From assembly GCA_026388335.1 (NCBI GenBank), contig JAPLJZ010000161.1, positions 1-47,542 on the forward strand: DNA of 47,542 bases, written 5' to 3'. Numbering within the stretch: position 1 is the stretch's first letter; each line of letters starts with the position of its first letter. This document shows, piece by piece, positions 17,423 through 26,162 of this stretch. The notes below the pieces were generated by a model, which saw nothing but the letters and a program-made list of their open reading frames with translations, had not been told where the DNA came from and made no database searches. Made by a program: the position numbers and the translations under genes. The DNA is from Deltaproteobacteria bacterium. GTDB taxonomy: Bacteria; Desulfobacterota; Syntrophia; Syntrophales; UBA8958.

Positions 17423-19501
17423 TTAGGGATTCTCCGCCGGAGCATTGACTTTCCATGGCAGGGAGAGGGGATGATGGCGCAGGACATGTGCCGCCAGCAT
17501 GATCGTCACGATGGCTGAAAGGTCCCATCCGAGAAGATCATAGCGGAATTTTGTTTCAAAAACAAAGAGCATGGGGAGGTGAGCAGCCAGGGCTATCCAT
17601 GCCAGTATGGCAACACGAGGGATCTTCCTGCCGGGAATAAACAGGGCCACTATCGTTATCAATAATGTCAATAAACGCAAAAACAAAAGCAATCCCAAGC
17701 CCGTATGTAAAGGAAATTGAGTTACCGGTGGTGTCCAAAGCCATCCTTTGATTTGTTCAACGGCATGTGTCAGATGTATTCCTTGCCAATTGCCTGTCAA
17801 TAATTCCCCGGCTGCTTTTAGATAGGTCAATGGAGACAAGGTTACAGAAACAGTAGCACCTGCCTCAGAGATCAGGTAGAATTCCTGGCCATAAAAAATA
17901 TTGTGAAGGGGCATACAAAGACCGAGGGCAAGTCCGGCAAAAGCCCCAATGGCGATCGGGAATTGACGGTTTGGTTTTTGCAAGCTTATATATATGAAAA
18001 TCATGCCGAGTATAGCAACGGCAAGGGCATAATTCGGCCTGAGAAAAACAGAGACGGCCAGGCAGGCCCCGCCGATGAAAGTGGCACCCATATGGATTTC
18101 GCCACCCCAGCGAGGCTGAGTTTTTAAAAACAGGAACAGTCCGAGCAGAAAGAGGCCGCTAGCAAAAGGTTCTGCATATCCAAGCATTCCGTTAAAGATA
18201 TATTGAATGAAAGAAAAACTAATCGGTGAAAAAAGATAAACGCCCGTTCCGATGAGAGCCCATCGGAGGCCACAAAGCCGGGAGAGGATCAAATGGATGA
18301 ACAAAGGCAGACAGGCCAGAAAGGCTGTCAGACCGAGATTGGTGTCACCGAAAAAGACCCTTTCCAAAGCACGGGCGTAACGCATGCCCGGGGTCGCATA
18401 ATAGACGTCTTCGAATCCACGCAAAGCATCCCTAACATTCCATTGAAAAATCATACGGGCGATATCTCTTCCCCACGACTCATGGGAGTACCCGTCATCT
18501 CCCCCTCCGTGGGGGGTGTAGAGGGCGCCGAGGGGTTTACCACCGCTAACGTAGATGCTAATGTAAATTAATACCAGAGCAACGGCTACAATAGCTGAGG
18601 CGGTCAAGAATGGACGCCAACGGACCCGAACTGTCAAAAGGAACAGAACCAGGATACCAATAATCGTCAGGGCATTACCAGCATTCCTGCTCGCGGCGAG
18701 CTTATGGTTGAGCTCCAGATAAACGGGAAACTCGGGCTTTATCTCCGGCAAAAAAAGGATATAGACTTTCCGCCCGATATCCCCGGGGGAAACCATCCGC
18801 CCTTCCGGTTTTTGGTGAACGATCTTTTCAAAGGTACCACCATCCCTTTCCCAGAAAAGGCTGCCCTGCCAGTGTAGAGTGCTGCCGACGGAAGGCTCAG
18901 TAAATTCATACATGGCGAAAAAGGGCATCTTCCGCCGATCAGGGGTCCCCCGAAACCACGTGCATCCATATTTATATTCATTGGCAAACCCGCCTCTGAA
19001 TTCAGCAAGATCTCTGAAGCATATTGTGTCGATTTTACGGGAGTATTTTGCCGGGCGCCAGAGGGCGTCTGAGGACCAAGTGTATACCTTGTCAGGAAGA
19101 CCACCCCCGGAGGCGTTATAACGCCATGAATATTGTTCGTAAGGCGGGTTTTGAGGAGGGTAGGCTTTGTCGAATTCCTGCCGCCAGTCGTTGAAGATTA
19201 CCTTTGGGAGGGATCGCTGCAAAGGCTCTCCCTCCTTGAGGTAACGGAAGATATTGTGACCTTCCTCAATACCTGCGACCGGGAGAATCGTTTTAATAAT
19301 CAGTATGAGAAGAACAATGCTTCCCGCCCATAGGATTCGTTTTTTCTCGGGGCGAATATCGCTGTGGATCAAGGCGATAATGCCTGCCAGAAGGACAAAC
19401 ATCTTCCATGCTTCCACAATGGGAAGGCCGAGCAGGAACAGCAGTATGCCGATGACGATAATCTTCCCGGAAATCTGACAGAACCTTTTTGACAAGGGCA
19501 T
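17423..19501 (-). CDS. Large GT-C-type membrane glycosyltransferase with N-terminal extracytoplasmic domain
   Basis: This 692-residue polytopic membrane protein has two or more N-terminal helices, then a soluble extracytoplasmic stretch (about residues 80-285), then a GT-C-like module with about ten helices. The putative catalytic acidic loop is HGGGDDGYSHESWGRD (about residue 340), where GT39/PMT-type enzymes place their Asp after the first helix. The protein thus looks like a GT-C fold with a ~280-residue front extension. It probably uses a polyprenyl-linked sugar donor in the periplasm; a polymerase role cannot be excluded. It lies between asnB and a C-methyltransferase gene, with short gaps on both sides. 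Confidence 0.6.
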   Translation of the reverse strand: MPLSKRFCQISGKIIVIGILLFLLGLPIVEAWKMFVLLAGIIALIHSDIRPEKKRILWAGSIVLLILIIKTILPVAGIEEGHNIFRYLKEGEPLQRSLPKVIFNDWRQEFDKAYPPQNPPYEQYSWRYNASGGGLPDKVYTWSSDALWRPAKYSRKIDTICFRDLAEFRGGFANEYKYGCTWFRGTPDRRKMPFFAMYEFTEPSVGSTLHWQGSLFWERDGGTFEKIVHQKPEGRMVSPGDIGRKVYILFLPEIKPEFPVYLELNHKLAASRNAGNALTIIGILVLFLLTVRVRWRPFLTASAIVAVALVLIYISIYVSGGKPLGALYTPHGGGDDGYSHESWGRDIARMIFQWNVRDALRGFEDVYYATPGMRYARALERVFFGDTNLGLTAFLACLPLFIHLILSRLCGLRWALIGTGVYLFSPISFSFIQYIFNGMLGYAEPFASGLFLLGLFLFLKTQPRWGGEIHMGATFIGGACLAVSVFLRPNYALAVAILGMIFIYISLQKPNRQFPIAIGAFAGLALGLCMPLHNIFYGQEFYLISEAGATVSVTLSPLTYLKAAGELLTGNWQGIHLTHAVEQIKGWLWTPPVTQFPLHTGLGLLLFLRLLTLLITIVALFIPGRKIPRVAILAWIALAAHLPMLFVFETKFRYDLLGWDLSAIVTIMLAAHVLRHHPLSLPWKVNAPAENP

Positions 19502-19509
19502 CCCTACTT

Positions 19510-20784
19510 CTATTCCAGAATATGCGGCTCAGGCAGGGGACAGATGAATTTACCTTTGAAACCTTTTTGTTTTAGCTTGGGCACTAGTTCGTCGGCGATA
19601 TGCCAGGAAAATAAAAGGGCATATTCTGGTTGATCTTCGAATAGGCGCGATTCCTCAAGGACGGGAATGATGGTTCCGGGCACATACTTGCCGATCTTAT
19701 GGGAACCTTGTATTTCGAGGACATAATCGATAATCCCATCGTCCAGACCAACATAATTAATAAGCGTGCTTGCACGGGATGGCGCACTGATTCCGTAAAT
19801 GCGTCCCCCTTTTTCCTTGATTTCCAGAAGCATTTTTTGAAGGCGTAGCTTGGAAATGATAACTCTTTTTTTGAATTCCAAAAGGTTTTTCTTATCCAGG
19901 ACAACAGGGGCCTCTTCTGCGAGAAGTGCGGCAACCGTCGGATTGATGGGATAGTCTCCTTTTCGTGCGGCATAAACGCGAACTGAACCACCATGTGTTG
20001 GGATACGCTTGGCATGAAAGATCTCCAGGCCGTGAATTTCCAATAGATATTGTATGCTGTGGAGGGAATAGTAACGGAGGTGCTCGTGATAAATGGTATC
20101 GTACTGGAGCGTTTCTATAAGAGGCAGAAGGTAATGAGATTCGGAAATAAAGACACCGCCAGGCTGCAGGATCTCCATGATCAGATCGACGATATGATTG
20201 ACTTTTTCTATGTGGGCGAAGACATTCGTTGCTGTGACTATTCGTGCCTTTCCATATTCAGCCAGGACCCGTGAGACGGATTTTTCCGAGAAATAATCGA
20301 TGATCGTCGGTATTCCGCGTTCTATTGCTATGCGGCCGATCTCCTCAGGTGTGATCCCCAGAACCCGGTGATGATCCCTGAAATTGCTAAGTAGATTCCC
20401 ATCATTGGATCCGATGTCCACGACAAGATCGTCCTTTTTCAGGCCGATGATCGTCGTACATTCTGAATAGAGCTCTGCAAAGTTTTCCCGCAGAATCTTG
20501 GTGGTGCTGCTCGTATAGGGATATTCCGGCGGGAACAGAACCTGGGGATCGACGATCAGGCCGAGCTGAACAAGGTGACATCGGGGACAGTACATGAACT
20601 GGGCCGGGTAGCCTGGTTGTTCATGGGGCTTTTCGCCAATCAGGCTCATGCGGTTTACTGGTGGCAGGTAGCCAAGGAAGAGGATTGATTCCAAGTCGGG
20701 ATAATCGCATATCTGGCAGCGATCGACAACGACGCTCGATCCGGTTCCGGCGGCACATGCGGTGGATTGATTCTCGGTGGTCAT
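19510..20784 (-). CDS. Zinc-binding sugar C-methyltransferase (TylC3/NovU type)
   Basis: The start is moved from the track's 20898 to the ATG at 20784, which follows AAGGAGTATCTCT and clears the upstream SDR gene. The product has 424 residues. An N-terminal putative zinc-binding domain carries CQIC and CPRC knuckles. A class I SAM fold follows (VVDIGSNDGNLLSNF), and then the C-terminal C-methyltransferase domain (GISAPSRASTLINY, GKYVPGTIIPV). This three-domain layout belongs to enzymes that C-methylate NDP-4-keto sugars. Here it should make a methyl-branched sugar together with the adjacent SDR. Confidence 0.85.
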   Translation of the reverse strand: MTTENQSTACAAGTGSSVVVDRCQICDYPDLESILFLGYLPPVNRMSLIGEKPHEQPGYPAQFMYCPRCHLVQLGLIVDPQVLFPPEYPYTSSTTKILRENFAELYSECTTIIGLKKDDLVVDIGSNDGNLLSNFRDHHRVLGITPEEIGRIAIERGIPTIIDYFSEKSVSRVLAEYGKARIVTATNVFAHIEKVNHIVDLIMEILQPGGVFISESHYLLPLIETLQYDTIYHEHLRYYSLHSIQYLLEIHGLEIFHAKRIPTHGGSVRVYAARKGDYPINPTVAALLAEEAPVVLDKKNLLEFKKRVIISKLRLQKMLLEIKEKGGRIYGISAPSRASTLINYVGLDDGIIDYVLEIQGSHKIGKYVPGTIIPVLEESRLFEDQPEYALLFSWHIADELVPKLKQKGFKGKFICPLPEPHILE

Positions 20785-20797
20785 AGAGATACTCCTT

Positions 20798-21784
20798 TCA
20801 CGAAGGTTTATTTGCCATATACCAGGACACAGTCCTGACCAGTCCGGAAGCGAGGTCAACCTGAGGTGTGAAGCCGAGTCCGGATAGCTTCGAAACATCG
20901 GGGCAGCGTCGGGGCGTGCTTCCCAACATCAACTGGCCCGGTATGATCCGAATTTCCCTTTTGAAGCAGCGGGCCGTCATTTCTGCGAGCTCACGGATAG
21001 AAATCTCCTGGTTTGTTCCGATATGATAGATATTGAGGTGTTCCCCCTTTTCGATGACGCGAAGCAAGGCTGTAACGAAGTCATCAATGTAGATAAAGGC
21101 CCTTGTCTCATCACCATTTCCTTGTATCGGAAAATCGACGGTCCCTTCCGTTTCGAAGAAACACTTTTTCATGCGCAAGGCAAACTGGGGAATTACGTGT
21201 TCCCATCCCATATCCGGTCCATAGACGTTGTGAGGTCTGAAGATAATGGCCCGGTCAAAAAACTTTCTCCCGTAATTGACCAGGAGAAGTTCGCTGATGA
21301 TTTTGCCACCGCCATAAGAATATCGTGGATTCAGGACGTCCGGGACGATCAGGGGAACCGATTCATCCGTCGGGATGAAAGGCGGCAACTGGTAGACTTC
21401 GGAGCTGGAGGCCAGGATAATTTTTTTTACACCCTCCGCAAGGCAAGCATCCAGGACGTTCATCATGCCTTTGACTGCAACCTCCAGAATAACATCCGGT
21501 TTCTCATAGAAGAACTCTGTCCCATTGATATAGGCCAAGTGACACACACAATCCATTCCAGCGATGGCTTTCCGGACGATAGCGGGGTCGCGAACATCGC
21601 CGGTGACAATTTCAATCTGTTCGGCAGCAACACCCAGTTTGCGGCGGGCCCCACGGGAGTCATTGTCCAATGAGCGGACAATCCCCCCGGATTTCAGGAG
21701 TCCTGCTATCAAACCGCTACCGATAAAACCGGTACCTCCGGTGACGAGAAAGCGCTTATTCTTAATCTCAAATGTTTCTTTCAT
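20798..21784 (-). CDS. NAD-dependent sugar epimerase/dehydratase (extended SDR)
   Basis: The 328-residue extended SDR has GGTGFIGSGL at the N-terminus (about 16-25), a YSYGGGK active site fitting YxxxK, and RPHNVYGPDMGWEHV in the substrate half. The family acts on NDP-sugars as epimerases, dehydratases or decarboxylases. Its start overlaps the upstream GT2 stop as ATGA, and a C-methyltransferase follows after 13 bp. The pair could supply a modified 4-keto or epimerised sugar. Reaction type is not assigned. Confidence 0.83.
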   Translation of the reverse strand: MKETFEIKNKRFLVTGGTGFIGSGLIAGLLKSGGIVRSLDNDSRGARRKLGVAAEQIEIVTGDVRDPAIVRKAIAGMDCVCHLAYINGTEFFYEKPDVILEVAVKGMMNVLDACLAEGVKKIILASSSEVYQLPPFIPTDESVPLIVPDVLNPRYSYGGGKIISELLLVNYGRKFFDRAIIFRPHNVYGPDMGWEHVIPQFALRMKKCFFETEGTVDFPIQGNGDETRAFIYIDDFVTALLRVIEKGEHLNIYHIGTNQEISIRELAEMTARCFKREIRIIPGQLMLGSTPRRCPDVSKLSGLGFTPQVDLASGLVRTVSWYMANKPS

Positions 21785-22557
21785 CGATAATAATCCGGTA
21801 TTTTTATTTTAATCGAAGGCTTGCCGCCTCCTGAATTCATCCATGCATGGCGAAGGCCCCAGAGAAACCAGCGCGAATACTCAAGAACCCAGGGACCGAG
21901 ACGGAAAGAGGATTCACCACCGTAGAGACGATCGATGGAAACAATGGGAACTTCTCCCAGTCGAAACCCCGCGTGCTGTGCCTTGATGGCCATCTCGAAG
22001 GCCACCGCCCAACCGATAGGTCGGCATTGGAGATCGAGTCTGGAAAATACATCTCTGCGGAACATCTTGATCCCCGTGGTGGCGTCAGAGAAGGGTGATC
22101 GGGAAAGGCGGTGGAAAAGCCTGTTGGCATTTCGAGATAAGACGCCTCCAATCCAAGACCCCCCAAGGCGTCTGCCGCCATGAGCGTAACGCGTGCAACT
22201 CACAAAATCGCAATGATCGTTCATGAGGCTGATCATGTCTTCTATGGCCAATACCGGTCCTACTTCATCGGCGGCAAAGATTAGGACATATTCCCCTCTC
22301 GCTGCTTCAACACCGCTTTTGATTGCGTTAACGACACCACATCCCAAGGTGTTGTGGACGAGATATAATTCCGGGTAACTTTTCTGGATTTCCTGAACAA
22401 CGGGGATGCTTTCATCATCGACCGTGTCATGAATAACGATCACCTCATGGGAATACTCCACAACAGCGCGGAGAATCTTCAGCATCAGCTTCAGGTTGAT
22501 CCCTTCGTTACGGACGGGAAGGAGAATAGATAGGATCGTTCGGTTTATGCAATTCAT
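21781..22557 (-). CDS. Glycosyltransferase family 2 (dolichol-phosphate-mannose-synthase-like)
   Basis: The 258-residue GT-A protein starts ILLPVRNEGINLKLMLKIL and has VIHDTVDDES and VLIFAADEVGPVL where the family carries its metal-binding DxD. TGIKMFRRDVF is typical of DPM1/GtrB-like enzymes. No C-terminal membrane helices are obvious. It may load a sugar onto polyprenyl phosphate for one of the GT-C enzymes, or extend the O-unit. It sits between a DegT aminotransferase (10 bp away) and an SDR gene (4-bp overlap). Confidence 0.82.
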   Translation of the reverse strand: MNCINRTILSILLPVRNEGINLKLMLKILRAVVEYSHEVIVIHDTVDDESIPVVQEIQKSYPELYLVHNTLGCGVVNAIKSGVEAARGEYVLIFAADEVGPVLAIEDMISLMNDHCDFVSCTRYAHGGRRLGGSWIGGVLSRNANRLFHRLSRSPFSDATTGIKMFRRDVFSRLDLQCRPIGWAVAFEMAIKAQHAGFRLGEVPIVSIDRLYGGESSFRLGPWVLEYSRWFLWGLRHAWMNSGGGKPSIKIKIPDYYR

Positions 22558-22567
22558 GCGGGAATCC

Positions 22568-23668
22568 CTATTTATAGAAGTTCCGAATAAGATCGCATAC
22601 GTATCTCACGTCATCATCCGTTAGCTGGAATGCCGAGGGAAGCCAGATGGCTTTCGGAATGAAACGGGTGCTATTCGGAAAGCGGTCGTCAGGTTCCTTA
22701 TACGGTTGCTGGGTGTGGATAGGATACCAGTACCTGCGGCAGCAGGCACCCTGGATGCTCAAATAGGTGTCGAGTTCATCGCGCCTTTCTGCCAGAGCAT
22801 CTGTCCACTGGGGTACTTCCCCTTCTTGCGTATTGAAGGGGAAAACACTGATACCCCGGGTTTCTTGTAGTTCATCCCGATAGAGCTCGTAGATTCGCTT
22901 CTGCCTTTCTATTCTCCTGTCGAGATAAGTGATTTGCCCAAGACCGACGGCGGCCTGCAGGTTGGTTAATTTGAAATTGAAGCCAATGCTTGCGTGGACA
23001 TCGTCTCCTCCTGTCCCCCGGACCGGTCGCCCTTGATCTTTAAGTTCGCGGAGCCGGTTATGGATGATCCGGTCGTGCGTGACGATAATCCCTCCCTGCC
23101 CCGTCGTGATGGTCTTGTTCGGCGAGAAGGAGAAGCATCCTGTGGCCCCGAATGTGCCAAGACACCGTCCATGGAAGCGGGAAAGAAGGGCTTCCGCCGC
23201 ATCTTCCACAACAGGCAGGTTGTATTTCTGCGCAACCGCCATTACCTCCAAAAGAGAGCCACCCCTGCCGCTGACGTGAACGGGAATGACGGCCCTGGTC
23301 TTCTTTGAAATGGCTCTTTCAAAAGCCATGGGGTCCATCGACAGGAATTCGGGGACAACATCTACAAGGACCGCCTTTGCACCGGTCATGGTCACGGCAT
23401 TGGCGGTGGCGATAAAGGTGACATCGGGAACTATGACCTCATCTCCGGAGCCGATGCCAAGGGCCATCAACGAAAGGTAAAGGGCGGTGGTACCGCTTGT
23501 GACGGCAACGGCATACGGAACATCCAGCCTGGCAGCGATTAGCTGTTCAAACCGGGTTGTAACATCGCCATCATTTAGGTAGTTGCTTTCGATGACGTCC
23601 TGGACGAGTTGTATCTCATCCAGACCCGTTTCCGGTTGCCACCAATGGATTTCACGCGATTCGCCCAT
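22568..23668 (-). CDS. DegT/DnrJ/EryC1/StrS PLP-dependent sugar aminotransferase
   Basis: This 366-residue aspartate-aminotransferase-fold enzyme aminates keto groups of NDP-sugars. TSGTTALYLSLMALGIG and DEVIVPDVTFIATANA form the PLP pocket, VEDAAEAL follows, and SFSPNKTITTGQGG contains the Schiff-base Lys185. The ATG follows AAGGAGTAAAGCG, where the Shine-Dalgarno overlaps the stop region of the upstream acyltransferase gene. Together with the neighbouring hexapeptide acyltransferase and UDP-sugar dehydrogenase it predicts an N-acylated amino sugar, probably an aminouronate. Confidence 0.88.
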   Translation of the reverse strand: MGESREIHWWQPETGLDEIQLVQDVIESNYLNDGDVTTRFEQLIAARLDVPYAVAVTSGTTALYLSLMALGIGSGDEVIVPDVTFIATANAVTMTGAKAVLVDVVPEFLSMDPMAFERAISKKTRAVIPVHVSGRGGSLLEVMAVAQKYNLPVVEDAAEALLSRFHGRCLGTFGATGCFSFSPNKTITTGQGGIIVTHDRIIHNRLRELKDQGRPVRGTGGDDVHASIGFNFKLTNLQAAVGLGQITYLDRRIERQKRIYELYRDELQETRGISVFPFNTQEGEVPQWTDALAERRDELDTYLSIQGACCRRYWYPIHTQQPYKEPDDRFPNSTRFIPKAIWLPSAFQLTDDDVRYVCDLIRNFYK

Positions 23669-23672
23669 CGCT

Positions 23673-24218
23673 TTACTCCTTGTGAAAATAATTCCTTAGT
23701 TGTTCAACCTGCTTCAGGACTCTATCCCGGTTTCTTATACCGATCAAGCGAATGGGTGTTCCGGCATAGACAGACCAAGGCTTAAAAAGAAAGGCAGGTG
23801 GTACAAAACTGAGCGCGCCGATAACAGTCCCTTCAGGGATGCAATTCTGAGGCATGACTACGGAATTGGCGCCGATACCAGTGTAATGGCCGATGGAGAC
23901 ATTTCCTTCGACAGGTTGGACATCTTCCAGACCGAGGCCCGGGGGATTAATGACGACAAGATCGTTGACGAAGTCATTACTCCTGCACCAGATCTTCACC
24001 CCTGAGGAAAGACTGGAAAAATCTCCCATCTCGAAAGAAAAATGTTCCCCCCCAGCAATACTGCAGCCGGACGCGATATGGCAAGAGATACCAATACGAA
24101 TCTTTGTCGAGAAGTAGCAGAAGTCGTCGACGATGGAATAGGTACCCACTTCGAAGTATTCCGGATAGCGGATACGGATATTTGGAGAAATAATAGATCT
24201 CAGAGCTATATCCGACAT
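23673..24218 (-). CDS. Left-handed beta-helix acyltransferase (hexapeptide repeat)
   Basis: The 181-residue protein shows hexapeptide-repeat periodicity (GISCHIASGCSIAGGE, GHYTGIGANSVVMP, IPEGTVIGALSFV) and ends with the usual C-terminal helix. It resembles O/N-acetyltransferases of sugar pathways that follow DegT aminotransferases. Its ATG directly abuts the upstream dehydrogenase stop (TAAATG), and the DegT gene follows after 4 bp. Acetyl transfer to an amino sugar is the likely job; the acyl donor cannot be read from sequence. Confidence 0.82.
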   Translation of the reverse strand: MSDIALRSIISPNIRIRYPEYFEVGTYSIVDDFCYFSTKIRIGISCHIASGCSIAGGEHFSFEMGDFSSLSSGVKIWCRSNDFVNDLVVINPPGLGLEDVQPVEGNVSIGHYTGIGANSVVMPQNCIPEGTVIGALSFVPPAFLFKPWSVYAGTPIRLIGIRNRDRVLKQVEQLRNYFHKE

Positions 24219-25415
24219 TTATATCTTTTTTGTATTGGGCATATTCCACATATCAATTACTTCAACAGTGTCCGGGAATAGAAAGGTTTTATAGGCATTA
24301 TGAGGGACGCCGATAATGACGATATCGGACTGCCGGACAAGCTCTTCTTTGGAAATAAAGGTCGTGTCCTTCACGTACTCATCGGAATACAGGATCGTAG
24401 CTCCCATGAAGCGCAGGATTTTCCCGAGTTTGTAGGAGAGGGAATCCCGAATGTCATCGCTCTCTGCCTTGAAGGCCATGCCGAGTATCCCGATTCTTTT
24501 TTGGCTTAAATCGTACTTCCTTGAAAGCCGTTCGACGATAAAGTTCGGAAGGCCTTCATTAATGGTCATGGCAACTTGCCCAAGGATGAAGTTTTGCTTT
24601 TCGAAGGCAAAAAGCTGCATTGTATCTTTCATCAGACAAGGGCCGGCAGCGAAACCCGGACCAGGAATACTTTCCATGCGGGGATAACCTGTCTTCATCT
24701 TAAGAAGAAGCTCGTTATAATTAAGTCCCGCCGATTCGACCATCATGTAGAGTTGGTTTGTTGCGGCAAACTGGATATAGCGATATGCATTACAGATCAG
24801 TTTGGCAAATTCGGCTTCCTTCGGTGTCGCCTCGACGATTTCCGGAGCGATCCTGCGGAATATATCGCCTGCGATCCGGACGGCGGCGGGTGTCGTGCCG
24901 CTGATTATCTGCGGGAGGGCCTGGATCTCTTCGATCGCCTTTCCCTGGACAACTCGTTCCGGACAGAAGGCAATTCTTGTTTTCTTGCCCAAAGATTTGA
25001 GATAGCGGTCCAAATACTCCGTAGCGCCGGGAGCGACGGTGGAGCGGAGTATGATCGTCTGTTCATCGGACAGGAAGGGGATCATACTATCTATGCAGCG
25101 GGTGAGGAGGCTGAAAACGGGGTTATGAAACTCATCAATCGGCGTACCAATAGTCAATATCAGGACAGGAATGCCGGAAATATCCTTTATGTTCGGAGTA
25201 AAGCCCAGGACCTTTCTGTCAATAACTCCCCGGAGCATGGTTTTACCCCCCTCTTCGATAAAGGGCATCTCTCCTTTGGTCAGGATGTCCATCGCTTCCT
25301 CGTTGATATCACAGATCAGCGTGCGCATCCCCCTGTCAGCGAGCACAATAGCCAGCGGTGCTCCTACATGCCCCGCTCCGCCAATTACACAAACATCATA
25401 ATCATATTGTTTCAT
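24219..25415 (-). CDS. UDP-glucose/GDP-mannose dehydrogenase family protein (UDP-sugar 6-dehydrogenase)
   Basis: This 398-residue NAD-dependent enzyme oxidises the C6 of an NDP-hexose to a uronic acid in two steps. It has the Rossmann motif VIGGAGHVGAPLA (10-22), the middle-domain PERVVQGKA, and the catalytic Cys260 in GPGFAAGPCLMKDT. A C-terminal UDP-binding domain follows (GILGMAFKAESDDIRDS). The sequence is closer to WecC/WbpA-like enzymes acting on UDP-HexNAc than to UDP-glucose dehydrogenase, but this is judged by eye. AAAGGA lies about 10 nt before the ATG. The acyltransferase and aminotransferase follow without gaps. Confidence 0.87.
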   Translation of the reverse strand: MKQYDYDVCVIGGAGHVGAPLAIVLADRGMRTLICDINEEAMDILTKGEMPFIEEGGKTMLRGVIDRKVLGFTPNIKDISGIPVLILTIGTPIDEFHNPVFSLLTRCIDSMIPFLSDEQTIILRSTVAPGATEYLDRYLKSLGKKTRIAFCPERVVQGKAIEEIQALPQIISGTTPAAVRIAGDIFRRIAPEIVEATPKEAEFAKLICNAYRYIQFAATNQLYMMVESAGLNYNELLLKMKTGYPRMESIPGPGFAAGPCLMKDTMQLFAFEKQNFILGQVAMTINEGLPNFIVERLSRKYDLSQKRIGILGMAFKAESDDIRDSLSYKLGKILRFMGATILYSDEYVKDTTFISKEELVRQSDIVIIGVPHNAYKTFLFPDTVEVIDMWNMPNTKKI

Positions 25416-25453
25416 GTCACAATAATCCTTTTAGTTGATTGGAGTATCCTCTA

Positions 25454-25996
25454 CTATCTGTTCCAAGCCGTCAAGTCAATACCATTAAGGATGGCGGCGG
25501 CATATATGCCCAGATGAAGCTGTGTCTTGAACTCTACAGATGTAATCATCAAGACAAGCTCTTCCGGTGTGACGTATCTGACGCTCAAACCCTGTTCAGG
25601 ATTTGAAAGATCCGGTTTGGATGCTCTCGCGAAAAAAGCATGAGAGTCCACTTGTAGGCGTCCCGTATCAGGATGAAAATTCCCAAGATAGATCAATTCC
25701 CGGACGCAGAGACCGGTCTCTTCTTCTACTTCTCTTTTTGCCGCTTCTTCCGGTGTCTCGCCGGTATCTACCGTCCCACCGGGAAACTCCCAAGTATAGG
25801 CCTCAACACAGGGTCTGTATTGACGGATAAGAGGGATACTGCCGTCCTCTATCTGTGTCAAAACACCTACATAGGCCGGCTGGGTGATACAATAGAAAAG
25901 TTCTGGCTTTTTGTCATGATTAAGGGATACTTTCTTTTCGATAAGCTGTAGCCATGGTGTTGAATGAAGAACTCTACGGGACATAATCTTAGGCAT
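25454..25996 (-). CDS. Nudix hydrolase
   Basis: The 180-residue protein contains a Nudix box, GGTVDTGETPEEAAKREVEE (with ETG following), at about residues 71-93. The front resembles ADP-ribose/NDP-sugar pyrophosphatases (VGVLTQIEDGSIPLIRQYRPC). Such enzymes hydrolyse nucleoside-diphosphate sugars with a divalent metal. GAGGATCAG before the ATG is a good ribosome site. In an O-antigen cluster it may control a nucleotide-sugar pool, or it may be unrelated cargo. The substrate is unknown. Confidence 0.82.
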   Translation of the reverse strand: MPKIMSRRVLHSTPWLQLIEKKVSLNHDKKPELFYCITQPAYVGVLTQIEDGSIPLIRQYRPCVEAYTWEFPGGTVDTGETPEEAAKREVEEETGLCVRELIYLGNFHPDTGRLQVDSHAFFARASKPDLSNPEQGLSVRYVTPEELVLMITSVEFKTQLHLGIYAAAILNGIDLTAWNR

Positions 25997-26003
25997 CTGA
26001 TCC

Positions 26004-26093
26004 TCAAAAAACTACTTTTATTAGTCCCCTCAAGAGCACTGGACGGGGGACCTTCGTCAAACAGACATCCTGTAATCCTGCCTGTTCCATCAT
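26004..26093 (-). pseudogene. Possible C-terminal remnant of a methyltransferase
   Basis: In the 166-bp gap before the Nudix gene a 29-codon frame reads MMEQAGLQDVCLTKVPRPVL and then LRGLIKVVF before its stop. This looks like the end of class I SAM methyltransferases (E-A-G-F-x-x-V ... basic-hydrophobic tail). The stop leads straight into the Nudix ribosome site. No matching upstream half exists in the gap. It could be a coincidence or a true short peptide. Confidence 0.25.
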
Positions 26094-26162
26094 CGTTCAT
26101 ATTTCTTCTCTCTTTAATCGACACTTAAGGCAATTACCGAGACGGTCGAGGCTTTAGTTCTT

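Noticed and set aside
24576-25517. 313-residue + strand ORF opposite the UDP-sugar dehydrogenase
   Set aside because: The - strand frame encodes a complete dehydrogenase with all motifs. The + frame has no recognisable domain.
25867-26124. 85-residue - strand ORF over the Nudix start
   Set aside because: It runs through the Nudix coding region in another frame and resembles no family.
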